A DNA stretch of 64,000 nt from Chryseobacterium balustinum (GCF_900168205.1 NZ_FUZE01000017.1:34267-98266), one strand, 5' to 3'. Counted from the first letter of the stretch, positions 7,854-16,262 are shown. The notes: generated by a model from the sequence alone, not told the origin. Numbers and translations are program-made.

Positions 7854-9839
7854 ATGACTTTCCAAGAACAGATACAGCAAGGTATTCCTAATCAATTACC
7901 TCAGCCAAAACCATATGAAACGAATATCAATCATGCTCCGAAACGTAAAGAGATCTTAACGGATGAAGAGAAAAAATTAGCATTAAAGAATGCCTTACGC
8001 TATTTCGACCCAAAATTCCATGCAGAATTAATTCAAGAATTTAAAAAAGAACTCGATGAGTTCGGAAGGATTTATATGTATCGTTTTCGTCCTGATTACG
8101 AGATGAAAGCGAGAGACATTGCAGAATATCCCGGAAAATCTGAGCAGGCAAAAGCGATTATGCTGATGATTCAAAATAATTTGGATTATGCGGTGGCGCA
8201 ACATCCACACGAATTGATCACTTACGGTGGAAATGGTGCGGTATTCTCCAATTGGGCGCAATATTTATTGACAATGAAATATCTGTCTGAAATGACAGAC
8301 GAACAGACCTTAACAATGTATTCAGGACATCCGATGGGATTATTTCCTTCTCATAAAGATGCACCAAGAGTGGTGGTGACCAACGGAATGATGATCCCGA
8401 ATTACTCTAAACCTGATGATTGGGAAAAATTCAATGCATTGGGTGTGACGCAGTACGGACAAATGACGGCAGGATCTTATATGTACATCGGGCCACAAGG
8501 AATTGTTCATGGAACTACGATCACAGTTTTGAATGCTTTCAGAAAAATAAATAAAGAACCAAAAGGCGGACTTTTCGTTACCTCTGGTTTAGGTGGAATG
8601 AGTGGAGCGCAGCCAAAAGCAGGAAATATTGCGGGTTGTGTTACCGTAATTGCAGAAGTGAATCCGAAAATTACCAAAATCCGTCATGATCAGGGGTGGG
8701 TGAATGAAATCCACGAAAACCTTGATGAATTGGTTGCAAGAGTGAGAAAAGCGCAGGAAAATCAAGAAGTGGTTTCTCTGGCTTATCTTGGAAATATTGT
8801 TGAGGTTTGGGAAAAATTTGATCAGGAAAATTTAAGAATTGATATTGGTTCAGACCAGACCTCACTTCATAATCCTTGGGCGGGAGGTTATTACCCAGTT
8901 GGACAAAGTTTTGAGGAATCAAACACGATGATGGCAGAAAACCCTGAATTATTCAAAGAAAAAGTTCAGGAAACTTTGAGAAGACACGCTGCGGCCATCA
9001 ATAAACATACCGAAAAAGGAACCTATTTCTTCGATTACGGAAACGCATTTTTATTGGAAGCTTCAAGAGCTGGAGCCGATGTAATGTCTGAGAATCCGAC
9101 GTTGGGAAGAGAGTTTAAATGGCCTTCTTATGTTCAGGATATTATGGGACCGATGTGTTTCGATTATGGTTTTGGACCGTTCCGTTGGGTTTGTACAAGC
9201 GGAAATCCTGAAGATTTACAGAAAACAGATGAAATTGCTTGCCAAGTTTTAGAGGAAATGATTCAAAATTCTCCTGAAGAGATTCAACAGCAAATGAAGG
9301 ATAATATTCAGTGGATCAAAGGGGCACAGGAAAATAAATTGGTGGTTGGTTCACAGGCGAGAATTTTGTATGCCGATGCGGAAGGAAGAATGAAGATCGC
9401 TGAAGCCTTCAACAAAGCCATTAAAAATGGAGAGATCGGAGCGGTAGTTTTGGGTAGAGATCATCACGATGTTTCGGGGACAGATTCGCCGTACAGAGAG
9501 ACTTCCAATATTTATGACGGTTCGAGATTTACGGCAGACATGGCAATTCACAATGTGATTGGCGATAGTTTCCGTGGGGCGACTTGGGTTTCTATTCACA
9601 ATGGAGGTGGTGTTGGTTGGGGTGAAGTGATCAACGGTGGTTTCGGAATGTTATTGGATGGAAGCGATGATGCCGACAGAAGATTAAAATCTATGCTTTT
9701 CTGGGACGTCAACAACGGAATTTCAAGACGAAGCTGGGCAAGAAATGAAGGTGCTGTTTTTGCGATTAAAAGAGCTATGGAAGCTGAGCCGAATTTGAAG
9801 GTGACGTTGCCGAATTTTGTAGATGAGAGTCTTTTTTAA
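7854..9839 (+). CDS. hutU: Urocanate hydratase (histidine degradation)
   Basis: A 661-residue cytosolic enzyme that converts urocanate to 4-imidazolone-5-propanoate, the second step of histidine breakdown (EC 4.2.1.49). Family-specific sequence includes YGGNGAVFSNWAQY, MYSGHPMGLFPSH, MTAGSYMYIGPQGIVHGT, the NAD-binding glycine-rich GLFVTSGLGGMSGAQPKAG and the C-terminal GRDHHDVSGTDSPYRET plus SIHNGGGVGWGEV. It belongs to the long form (~660 residues against ~555 in Pseudomonas or Bacillus) found in Bacteroidetes. No other hut genes (hutH, hutI, hutG) are in the window, so the pathway is not clustered here. Confidence 0.97.
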   Translation: MTFQEQIQQGIPNQLPQPKPYETNINHAPKRKEILTDEEKKLALKNALRYFDPKFHAELIQEFKKELDEFGRIYMYRFRPDYEMKARDIAEYPGKSEQAKAIMLMIQNNLDYAVAQHPHELITYGGNGAVFSNWAQYLLTMKYLSEMTDEQTLTMYSGHPMGLFPSHKDAPRVVVTNGMMIPNYSKPDDWEKFNALGVTQYGQMTAGSYMYIGPQGIVHGTTITVLNAFRKINKEPKGGLFVTSGLGGMSGAQPKAGNIAGCVTVIAEVNPKITKIRHDQGWVNEIHENLDELVARVRKAQENQEVVSLAYLGNIVEVWEKFDQENLRIDIGSDQTSLHNPWAGGYYPVGQSFEESNTMMAENPELFKEKVQETLRRHAAAINKHTEKGTYFFDYGNAFLLEASRAGADVMSENPTLGREFKWPSYVQDIMGPMCFDYGFGPFRWVCTSGNPEDLQKTDEIACQVLEEMIQNSPEEIQQQMKDNIQWIKGAQENKLVVGSQARILYADAEGRMKIAEAFNKAIKNGEIGAVVLGRDHHDVSGTDSPYRETSNIYDGSRFTADMAIHNVIGDSFRGATWVSIHNGGGVGWGEVINGGFGMLLDGSDDADRRLKSMLFWDVNNGISRRSWARNEGAVFAIKRAMEAEPNLKVTLPNFVDESLF

Positions 9840-9887
9840 TTTTAGAATTTGAAAATGAGTTAATTTGAAAATGATAAAGCAATCCGT

Positions 9888-9930
9888 CACTTCGAGTAGC
9901 TTTTAAAAAAAGCGTATCGAGAAGTTATTG
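9888..9930. repeat. Dispersed repeat fragment (GTCACTTCGAG...TATCGAGAAGT type)
   Basis: The segment contains CGTCACTTCGAGTAGC and GCGTATCGAGAAGTT as imperfect inverted arms, a layout often seen between flavobacterial genes. Only one copy is in this window, so assignment rests on recognition of the type. Confidence 0.5.
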
Positions 9931-9937
9931 TATTGAA

Positions 9938-9972
9938 AAAGAAAAACCTGCCTCACAGCAGGTTTTTCTTTT
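9938..9972 (+). terminator. Terminator after hutU
   Basis: AAAAACCTGC, loop CTCACA, GCAGGTTTTT, with A and T runs on both sides. The 26-base hairpin 9942-9967 is the exact reverse complement of the hairpin at 10923-10948, so the DUF6624 gene is bracketed by inverted copies. Confidence 0.85.
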
Positions 9973-9976
9973 TATG

Positions 9977-10036
9977 ATAGCGCGGATCTTTAATCCGTGC
10001 TTTATTCTTGCTCACAGATTGCAAATCCGCGAGATC
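9977..10036. repeat. Dispersed palindromic element (GCGGAT...ATCCGC type)
   Basis: GCGCGGATCTTTAATCCGTGC is followed by CAGATTGCAAATCCGCGAG. Both halves are small palindromes around GGAT/ATCC, and the whole resembles flavobacterial REP-like sequences. It is GC-richer than its surroundings. Confidence 0.5.
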
Positions 10037-10082
10037 GGGAAAAAATTATCCATACTTTATTCCGACACTTAAAAATAATTCC

Positions 10083-10090
10083 TACTTTTG
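10083..10090 (+). promoter_or_regulatory. Candidate -7 element of the DUF6624 gene
   Basis: TACTTTTG matches TAnnTTTG and lies 24 bases before the ATG at 10115. The -33 position has no good TTG. Confidence 0.4.
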
Positions 10091-10114
10091 GGAGCAATTA
10101 ATTTTTAACAAAAA

Positions 10115-10744
10115 ATGGTCAACCTATTTTGGGATATGACACAAAAAATAGAAATGAAAATAAAAAAAATAGTATTTAGCATATTAACCGCTCTTGTTTT
10201 AATTATATCAATATTCCTTTATATGAATAGGGATAAATTTGTTTATGTAGGTTCAGTAGATATTATTGAAGTCGATTGTAGCAAAAAACTTCAAATCTTG
10301 AGCGAAGTTTTAGAAAGTGACCAAAGGATTAGAAAAGCAAATGAACCCATCAAATACGCTAAAGAAGATCATAGGAATCAAGAATTAGTCATTAGCATTA
10401 TTGAAAAGTGTGGTATGCCAACATTAAAGGAGGTGGGTCAAAAACGAATGGATGCAATATGGTTGGGACTGCAACATAGTACTGAAGAAATCAGAAAAAA
10501 GTATTTTCCACAAATAGAGAAAGCGGTAAAAAATGGAGACTTATCTAAACAACAATACGCATTGATGAAAGATAGGATATTAATGGACGAAGGAACCCCC
10601 CAAATATATGGTTCACAAATAGAAAATGGTAAATTGTATAAATTAGAAAATCCTAAAACTGTGAACGAAAGAAGAAAAGAAATGGGATTGGAACCAATAG
10701 AGGATTATTTAAAGAATTTCAATATTCAGTTCAATCCGAATTAA
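10115..10744 (+). CDS. DUF6624-domain protein, membrane-anchored
   Basis: A 209-residue protein. A hydrophobic segment (about 20-35, IVFSILTALVLIISIF) near the N-terminus points to export or anchoring. The C-terminal half has the DUF6624 pattern: MDAIWLGLQHS, then YALMKDRILMDEGTPQIYGSQ and a closing NERRKEMGLEPIEDYL. The domain's biochemical role is unknown to me. The start could instead be 10154 (MKIKKI), which gives a cleaner signal-anchor; the promoter match fits either. The gene stands alone, bracketed by inverted copies of one terminator hairpin, which suggests it was inserted after hutU. Confidence 0.72.
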   Translation: MVNLFWDMTQKIEMKIKKIVFSILTALVLIISIFLYMNRDKFVYVGSVDIIEVDCSKKLQILSEVLESDQRIRKANEPIKYAKEDHRNQELVISIIEKCGMPTLKEVGQKRMDAIWLGLQHSTEEIRKKYFPQIEKAVKNGDLSKQQYALMKDRILMDEGTPQIYGSQIENGKLYKLENPKTVNERRKEMGLEPIEDYLKNFNIQFNPN

Positions 10745-10838
10745 CAACACAACATATAATCACTAGACAACTCCGGTCATAATTAAATGGAGTATGTCTC
10801 TCCCATTGGTGCGAACATCTTGCTCATACTCACTCAAT

Positions 10839-10880
10839 TTAGTTTAAGACACGAGCTTGAAGCTCGCGGCAGCGAAGTAT
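10839..10880. repeat. Short palindrome-containing intergenic segment
   Basis: CGAGCTTGAAGCTCG is a near-perfect palindrome within a GC-richer patch (10840-10875) of an otherwise gene-free interval 10745-11037. It looks like another dispersed intergenic element, but no second copy is present here. Confidence 0.4.
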
Positions 10881-10920
10881 AACGCAGAAATATTCATGTT
10901 CAAAAAACCTTAGAAAGTAT

Positions 10921-10952
10921 GGAAAAACCTGCTGTGAGGCAGGTTTTTGTTT
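10921..10952. terminator. Hairpin terminator, inverted copy of the hutU terminator
   Basis: AAAAACCTGC, loop TGTGAG, GCAGGTTTTT, followed by a T-rich run. Positions 10923-10948 are the exact reverse complement of 9942-9967. It could serve the DUF6624 gene on the plus strand. Confidence 0.75.
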
Positions 10953-11037
10953 TATTTTTTTGAGGGTAGAAATGCCCAACCATTTTATAAACAGTATGAG
11001 TGAGTATACCATCAATAACTGTCAAAGGTGCCGTTTA

Positions 11038-11886
11038 TTAATCCTCAGGTTCTATATAAACTATCGTATCATCAAATTTACATTTTGAATTTAAAAGTTT
11101 ATAATTTTCAATTTGTTTCGTATTTAGTTGCTGTGGAGAATAGCCTATTAACCTTAAATTGGGGTTTGTAATTATTTCATTTGGAATGTTTTTAATTTCC
11201 GTTTCCATAATATACAATTCAGTAAGTTCATTAAGATTTTGAAAACTTTCAGGAATTTCATTGATCATATTGGCTCTTAAGTACAACACTTGTAAAGCCT
11301 TGTTGTTTTTATGTAATGTTGGTAAAACTTCAATTTTATTTCGATTAAAATCTAATAAAAAAAGACTTTCCATATTGAAAATATCCTCAGTTATTTTATT
11401 TATTTCATTTCTACCTAAATGCAGGAATTTTAAATATTTTAGTTCCGAAATATTTTCGGGTAATGCTTTTAATTTATTATTGTTAGCAACCAATTTTCGT
11501 AGGTTTGAAAGCTTGTGAAAGTTTTTTGGAAAATACTCAATTTTATTAAAAGCAATAATAAGATTCTCTAGATTTGTTAGTTTAGAAATAGATTCAGGTA
11601 GTTTTTCAATTTGATTGTCTACTAACCACAGTTCGTAAATGTTTTTAAGATTACCAATTTTTTCAGGGATTTCCTTTATATTGTTTTGTTTTAAATCTAG
11701 TATTTCTAAGTTTTTACATTTTAAAATTATCTCTGGAAATGTACTTAGATTTTGATTGGATAAATTTATAGCATATACTAAATCAGGACTTTTTTCAATT
11801 TCATTTATTGAATAATAGGTTTTACCTTTTTGTGCTGAAATAGCGATTGAAATTAAAAATAAAATATTGATGTAAAGTGCTCTCAT
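11038..11886 (-). CDS. Secreted leucine-rich repeat protein
   Basis: A 282-residue protein with an N-terminal signal peptide (MRALYINILFLISIAISAQK) and about nine 23-residue leucine-rich repeats, for example LDLKQNNIKEIPEKIGNLKN and LWLVDNQIEKLPESISKL. The repeat form LxxLxLxxNxIxxIPxxIxxL matches bacterial LRRs used for protein binding. There is no T9SS sorting domain and no lipobox, so a periplasmic or released protein is likely. The partner is unknown. It stands alone on the minus strand with repeat-rich DNA behind it. Confidence 0.85.
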   Translation of the reverse strand: MRALYINILFLISIAISAQKGKTYYSINEIEKSPDLVYAINLSNQNLSTFPEIILKCKNLEILDLKQNNIKEIPEKIGNLKNIYELWLVDNQIEKLPESISKLTNLENLIIAFNKIEYFPKNFHKLSNLRKLVANNNKLKALPENISELKYLKFLHLGRNEINKITEDIFNMESLFLLDFNRNKIEVLPTLHKNNKALQVLYLRANMINEIPESFQNLNELTELYIMETEIKNIPNEIITNPNLRLIGYSPQQLNTKQIENYKLLNSKCKFDDTIVYIEPED

Positions 11887-12006
11887 ATTTCTTTTACTAA
11901 CATTTTAAGTAATGTCTTGGTTAATCCAAATTATGATTTCAAAAATAAGCAAAATTGTATTAAAAATTTTTCATAACAAGAAAATTAAAATATTCCTTTT
12001 TTAAAA

Positions 12007-12080
12007 TAAGAAGTATTTAAAAGTTTTAAAATACTTCTTATAATTTCATAATTGATTATATTTGTATCAATAAATGATAC
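12007..12080 (+). promoter_or_regulatory. Inverted repeats in front of the toxin-antitoxin operon (candidate operators)
   Basis: Two palindromes lie in the control region of 12097. The first has perfect 12-base arms TAAGAAGTATTT (12007-12018) and AAATACTTCTTA (12029-12040). The second is GTATCA-N5-TGATAC (12064-12080), immediately after the -7 element. Type II antitoxins usually repress their own operon through such sites, so both are plausible operators. Confidence 0.5.
12057..12064 (+). promoter_or_regulatory. -7 promoter element of the toxin-antitoxin operon
   Basis: TATATTTG matches TAnnTTTG. It sits between the two palindromes, so binding at either would block transcription of 12097-12718. 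Confidence 0.5.
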
Positions 12081-12096
12081 TTAAAAATATAAAATT

Positions 12097-12441
12097 ATGA
12101 TCGCAGAAATAGAAAAATACATCGAGATTCAAAATAATATTGATGAGATTCTGAAAAATTCTCCTTTCAAAATGTCTTATATTATTGAGAAATCAGGAAT
12201 TAAGAAACCTACTTTTTTCAAAAAGCTAAAAGAAAAAAGATTCACACCGGAAGAACTTTTAGTAATTTCAAAAACCATAGAGCTAAAACAATGGCGCAAC
12301 GAAACCAAAGAAGAAATTTTGGAGTCTTTGAAACGCTCTGAAAAAGATTTTAAAAACGGGAGAGTTCATGATTACAAAGATGTTATGGAAGCTACAAGAT
12401 TACGTTTAGAAAAATACAGAAATGAAAATAAACTTCTCTGA
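12097..12441 (+). CDS. Antitoxin-like helix-turn-helix protein of a ParE-type module
   Basis: A 114-residue protein. Residues ~20-55 (IIEKSGIKKPTFFKKLKEKRFTPEELLVIS) look like a helix-turn-helix of the XRE-like type that would bind the operon's own promoter. The charged C-terminal half would wrap the toxin. It overlaps the toxin gene by 20 bases, the usual translational coupling of antitoxin to toxin. I infer the antitoxin role from position and architecture; the exact antitoxin family is not recognised. Confidence 0.72.
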   Translation: MIAEIEKYIEIQNNIDEILKNSPFKMSYIIEKSGIKKPTFFKKLKEKRFTPEELLVISKTIELKQWRNETKEEILESLKRSEKDFKNGRVHDYKDVMEATRLRLEKYRNENKLL

Positions 12442-12718
12442 TGAATCACTTGCAGATTTAAGAAATATTGAAGAATATCTTCTTGAAAAATGGAATGACA
12501 AAATTTATGATGATTTTCTAACAAAATTCGCAGAAATCATCGAAATAATTTCTGCGGGAAATGTGGTTTTTCAAAAATATGAGAATACAGATTATCACAA
12601 GATTTTAATTACAAAACACAATACTCTCATCTATACTATTGAAAATAATGTTTTAAAGATTATTAAAATCCTTCAAAACTTCCAAGATCCTGATAACAAT
12701 TACGAATCACTGAAATAA
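12422..12718 (+). CDS. RelE/ParE-superfamily toxin
   Basis: A 98-residue protein with the ParE-type fold signature: an N-terminal strand and helix INFSDESLADLRNIEEYLLEKWN, a central helix, then strands YHKILITKHNTLIYTIENNVLKIIKIL. This pattern fits RelE/ParE toxins that cleave mRNA at the ribosome or poison gyrase; the sequence does not decide which. It is encoded second in a two-gene operon, overlapping the antitoxin candidate. Confidence 0.8.
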   Translation: MKINFSDESLADLRNIEEYLLEKWNDKIYDDFLTKFAEIIEIISAGNVVFQKYENTDYHKILITKHNTLIYTIENNVLKIIKILQNFQDPDNNYESLK

Positions 12719-12734
12719 TACTCAAAAACTAAAC

Positions 12735-13493
12735 ATGAAAAAAATAGGCATCATCGGCTGTGGCTGGCTCGGAAATCACATTGCAGAACGATTATCAAAC
12801 CAATATGAAATCTTTGCAACCACGACTACAGAATCAAAGATTGAACATCTACAATCTAAAGGATATCACACCACTTTAGTCAGTTTTCCTAATGAATTGA
12901 ATCCAGAGATGAAAGAATGGGATGCAGTAAAAAAACTGGACGCTATTATCATCAGTGTTCCGTTTTCGGGGATCAGAGGTGCTCAAATTCCTATGAATGA
13001 TAAACGTGAAAACTTGCTGAATTTTCTTGGAAATTTTAAAGGTCAATTGTTTTTGACAAGTTCGACGGGCGTTTATCCTGAAACTGAAAAAGATTTTACA
13101 GAAGACGATAAACCTGCACAAGAAGTAGAAAGTGAAAGTTTTATTTTAGATAAATTTCCACAGACTAATATTTTAAGATTGGCTGGATTGATGGGAGATC
13201 AGAGACTTTTGAAGAATTACAATATTTCAAATTTAGATCTATTAGTGAATCATATTCATTATGCAGATATTTGCTCGGTGGTAGAAAAAATGCTGGACAA
13301 TCAATCTCAATCTAAAGTGTATAATGTTGTTGCGCCGATTCATCCGAATAAAGAAGAGGTGATTAATGCTCAGAAAGATCTGCCATATTCGGGAGATCGA
13401 ACGACAACAGGAAGAACAATATCGCCGTCAAAATTAATGTCAGAGGTGGATTTTGAATTTCAATATCCTGACCCGAGATATTTTCATGTGTAG
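12735..13493 (+). CDS. NAD(P)-binding Rossmann protein, extended SDR/epimerase-like (YeeZ type)
   Basis: A 252-residue cytosolic protein opening with the nucleotide-binding loop IGIIGCGWLG. Later motifs LFLTSSTGVYPE and ILRLAGLMG correspond to the active-site strand and the substrate strand of atypical extended short-chain dehydrogenases such as YeeZ. It probably acts on a nucleotide sugar or similar compound. Only 16 bases separate it from the toxin gene, so read-through is possible, though a functional link is not implied. Confidence 0.75.
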   Translation: MKKIGIIGCGWLGNHIAERLSNQYEIFATTTTESKIEHLQSKGYHTTLVSFPNELNPEMKEWDAVKKLDAIIISVPFSGIRGAQIPMNDKRENLLNFLGNFKGQLFLTSSTGVYPETEKDFTEDDKPAQEVESESFILDKFPQTNILRLAGLMGDQRLLKNYNISNLDLLVNHIHYADICSVVEKMLDNQSQSKVYNVVAPIHPNKEEVINAQKDLPYSGDRTTTGRTISPSKLMSEVDFEFQYPDPRYFHV

Positions 13494-13580
13494 AATTGTT
13501 TTGGAAATAATTACTGTAGCCTAAAGAAATACTCAATAATCATTTCAAAATGAAGATTAATTATTTTAATAAACCTTCTC

Positions 13581-14588
13581 GTGTATTCTAAATTTAAACC
13601 GCTCGGTTTTCTTTCCCTGTTCATTCTGATGGCATTTTACGGTCTTCAGGATATTCAATTGATTTATCCTGATTATTTCCCGAAACCAGTTTATGATTTT
13701 AAGAAAAATCCTTTAAAACGATCTACTGTCGACTTGGGAAGAAAATTGTTTTACGATCCCATTTTATCGAGAGATCATACGATCTCATGTTCTTCGTGTC
13801 ATTTGTCGAATCAGGCTTTTTCGCATGCCGGAAATCATTTAAGCAAAGGGATTGAAGACGGAATTGGTGACCGGAATTCTCCTGCGATTTTCAATTTGGC
13901 TTGGCAGAAAACATTTATGTGGGATGGCTCGGTTGCAAATATCGATGTGCAGGCTTTAGCTCCGATTAATCATCCAAAAGAAATGGGTGAAGATATTAAT
14001 GTTGCTGTTCGCAAACTCAATCAGTCAAAAGAATACAAAACGCTTTTCTACAAAAGTTTTGGTGACAGTTTAGCGACATCTGAACGATTGATGAAAGCGC
14101 TTTCACAGTTTCAGTTAACGATTGTTTCGGCTAATGCGAAATATGATAAAGTAAAACAGGGAAAAGCAAAGTTTACTTCTTCCGAAAATAAAGGCTATCA
14201 GTTATTTAAACAAAATTGTAGCTCATGTCATTCTGAACCTCTTTTTTCAACCTATGAATTTAGCAATAACGGACTTCCTTTTAATCCTGAACTCAATGAC
14301 AATGGAAAGTGGAACAAAACTTTTGAACCTGTAGACAAATTGATGTTTAAAATTCCAAGTTTAAGAAATCTTACTTACACTTTTCCTTACATGCATGACG
14401 GCAGATTTAAAACGCTATATGAGGTTTTGGAACATTATGAAAAAGGAATGGTCAAAAGCCCGACTTTAGCGAAAGAATTGCAAAAACCTATCATTTTTAA
14501 TACTCAGGAAAAAGAAGATTTGCTGGCTTTTTTAGCAACCCTTAATGATTCTGTGTTGGTTTCTAATCAGGAATTTCAAAAGAAATAA
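13581..14588 (+). CDS. Dihaem cytochrome c peroxidase (CcpA/MauG family)
   Basis: A 335-residue exported enzyme with two haem c attachment sites, CSSCH at 70-74 and CSSCH at 213-217, and family motifs RNSPAIFNLAWQ, MWDGSV and IPSLRNLTYTFPYMHDGR. It probably reduces hydrogen peroxide in the periplasm using electrons from a small cytochrome or quinol. The N-terminal hydrophobic stretch GFLSLFILMAFYG is an export signal. The only long-frame start is GTG at 13581. An ATG at 13550 in another frame (MKINYFNKPSRVF, then stop) would join it smoothly after a one-base shift, so the true N-terminus is uncertain. Confidence 0.88.
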   Translation: MYSKFKPLGFLSLFILMAFYGLQDIQLIYPDYFPKPVYDFKKNPLKRSTVDLGRKLFYDPILSRDHTISCSSCHLSNQAFSHAGNHLSKGIEDGIGDRNSPAIFNLAWQKTFMWDGSVANIDVQALAPINHPKEMGEDINVAVRKLNQSKEYKTLFYKSFGDSLATSERLMKALSQFQLTIVSANAKYDKVKQGKAKFTSSENKGYQLFKQNCSSCHSEPLFSTYEFSNNGLPFNPELNDNGKWNKTFEPVDKLMFKIPSLRNLTYTFPYMHDGRFKTLYEVLEHYEKGMVKSPTLAKELQKPIIFNTQEKEDLLAFLATLNDSVLVSNQEFQKK

Positions 14589-14603
14589 TTTTTATTGATT
14601 AAA

Positions 14604-14660
14604 ATGAAAGAAAATATTCATAGTAAACACATTAATAGTATTGGTGGTGATGGAGATTAA
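14604..14660 (+). CDS. Possible 18-residue small ORF
   Basis: An ATG after an A-rich leader opens MKENIHSKHINSIGGDGD and stops four bases before a terminator hairpin. Nothing else supports it. It may be chance, or a small peptide co-transcribed with the peroxidase. Confidence 0.15.
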   Translation: MKENIHSKHINSIGGDGD

Positions 14661-14663
14661 CAA

Positions 14664-14696
14664 CAAAAACCTGCAGTAGCACAGGTTTTATTTTTT
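14664..14696. terminator. Terminator between the peroxidase and the convergent gene
   Basis: Arms AAAACCTG (14666-14673) and CAGGTTTT (14682-14689) followed by a long T run. It can end plus-strand transcription of the peroxidase. The stop codon of the minus-strand gene lies directly beside it. Confidence 0.75.
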
Positions 14697-15197
14697 TTAT
14701 TTATTCACTAAAATATTTTCAATAGATTCCAGAATTTCTTTTTCAACACTTTCTTCATCAAGTGTTTTCAGCGTGTAATTTTGTTCTTTCAAAGCTGCGA
14801 TTCCAATACCGTTTTGGAAAATTGTATCCTGATGTACAACAATTCTTTTTAAATTTTTATCAGCAACAAACATGATATGCGGAAACTTATCGTTGGCATA
14901 AAAATTAGAATCTACGTTTCTTGAGATCTGAAGTTTGATATTGGTTTGTGAATTAATCCCTAAACCATTTTTAATTTCTTCATTAAATGAAATCTTGCAG
15001 CCAAATCCGTTTTGTCTCAACATTCTTCTGAATTCCTGCATTTTGGGATCGATGAAGTTCTTGCACAGCGTTTTAAAGCCTTCAATAAATAAATCGTCTT
15101 CGCTTTTTTGTTTCTCCAGACTTTCTTTGAGTTTTTGTTCTTCCGATTTTAAATTTGAGAATAAGGAATTAAGTCTGTTGATATTTTCTTCTTTCAT
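14697..15197 (-). CDS. Hypothetical protein with N-terminal coiled coil
   Basis: A 166-residue cytosolic protein that I do not recognise. Residues 1-40 are highly charged (LKSEEQKLKESLEKQKSEDD) and likely form a coiled coil. The rest alternates strands and helices and has no catalytic motif that I can see. It has its own likely promoter (TATCTTTG at 15229-15236 on the minus strand). Confidence 0.6.
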   Translation of the reverse strand: MKEENINRLNSLFSNLKSEEQKLKESLEKQKSEDDLFIEGFKTLCKNFIDPKMQEFRRMLRQNGFGCKISFNEEIKNGLGINSQTNIKLQISRNVDSNFYANDKFPHIMFVADKNLKRIVVHQDTIFQNGIGIAALKEQNYTLKTLDEESVEKEILESIENILVNK

Positions 15198-15228
15198 TTA
15201 AATTGTATTTTTAATGTGCTATATTTTT

Positions 15229-15236
15229 CAAAGATA
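15229..15236 (-). promoter_or_regulatory. Candidate -7 element for the hypothetical gene 14697-15197
   Basis: On the minus strand this reads TATCTTTG, matching TAnnTTTG, 31 bases before the ATG. Confidence 0.4.
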
Positions 15237-15291
15237 AAAAAAACGTAAAAAAGAATGATAATGAAAAGGCAGCTGTTGCAGATTTATACTT

Positions 15292-15813
15292 TTAATCTTG
15301 ATTTAGTTCCTTTGCTTTCTTCTGAAATTCTAAAAGCGTTTCATCGATTAAAGGTACTATTTCTATAAAACTGTTGATAAGATTTAAAATATCTTCATGA
15401 ATTCTTTCATCATTAAGCGGTATCCAGCCTTCCATCAAAGTCTGTGGACCAAACTGAATGCTTACATTTTCCCACTTTTGTTCAAATTCTTTAAACTTCA
15501 CTCTAAAAGAATCTGCAAAAGCACGGCTTTGTAAGGTATATCCATTGAGCTCCCTTAGTTTCAGAGCATGAATATTGTACTTAAGTATTTTTTTCGAAAA
15601 AGCTTCTTGATCTATCCAGATTCCCATAAAAATGGCAGAACCTGAATGAGGTTGTTCATCAGGATTATTTGCCCAATGCTTTTTTTGTAATCGTAAAACA
15701 ACTGAGTTTAGCCAAATTCCTATTTGAATTTCCAATCCACTTTTTTCAAGTGCTTTTGTGTCAATTACCTTTACAGCATTTTCAAATTTGTTTAAATAAA
15801 TTTCATTGTTCAT
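15292..15813 (-). CDS. Hypothetical protein, coupled to the VOC gene
   Basis: A 173-residue protein of unknown family. It has a tryptophan-rich middle (GIWLNSVVLRLQKKHW, FMGIWIDQEAF, KWENVSIQFGP) and helical ends, with no signal peptide or membrane span. Its start overlaps the stop of the upstream VOC gene by four bases (ATGA), so the two are translated together and may act on the same compound. Confidence 0.6.
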   Translation of the reverse strand: MNNEIYLNKFENAVKVIDTKALEKSGLEIQIGIWLNSVVLRLQKKHWANNPDEQPHSGSAIFMGIWIDQEAFSKKILKYNIHALKLRELNGYTLQSRAFADSFRVKFKEFEQKWENVSIQFGPQTLMEGWIPLNDERIHEDILNLINSFIEIVPLIDETLLEFQKKAKELNQD

Positions 15814-16262
15814 TTGTTATCAATTTTTTCTGCCAGTCCGATAAGAATCCCTTCAGGACCACGAATGTAACAAAGTTTATAAATATTTTGGTAATCAACG
15901 ACTTCTTCCACAAGTTGGGCGCCATGTTTATAAAGTCTGTTGAGCGTATCGTCTAAGTCTGCAACGGCAAACATAACTCGTAAATAACCTAAGGCATTTA
16001 CCGGAGCGTTGCGATGATCTTCGATTACTTTCGGATTAATGAATCTCGAAAGTTCCAGTCTGCTGTTTCCGTCTGGGGTAACCATCATGGCAATTTCTAC
16101 CGATTGATTACCAAGCCCTGTTACACGACCCGCCCATTCGCCTTCAACCATTGCTCTTCCTTCAAGCTCCAGACCAAGTTCAAGAAAAAAAGAAATCGTT
16201 TCATCGAGAGATTCTACAACGATTCCGACATTGTCCATTCTAAGTAAATTCTGTTTTTTCAT
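15810..16262 (-). CDS. VOC-superfamily (glyoxalase/dioxygenase fold) protein
   Basis: A 150-residue protein with paired beta-alpha-beta-beta-beta modules. The first opens MDNVGIVVESLDETISFFLELGLELEGR, a standard VOC start, and the second ends YIRGPEGILIGLAEKI, where the G-I-L-I-G strand carries the usual late metal-ligand region. Members isomerise glyoxals, bind antibiotics or cleave aromatic rings; the substrate is not evident. It is the first gene of a two-gene operon with 15292-15813. Confidence 0.82.
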   Translation of the reverse strand: MKKQNLLRMDNVGIVVESLDETISFFLELGLELEGRAMVEGEWAGRVTGLGNQSVEIAMMVTPDGNSRLELSRFINPKVIEDHRNAPVNALGYLRVMFAVADLDDTLNRLYKHGAQLVEEVVDYQNIYKLCYIRGPEGILIGLAEKIDNK

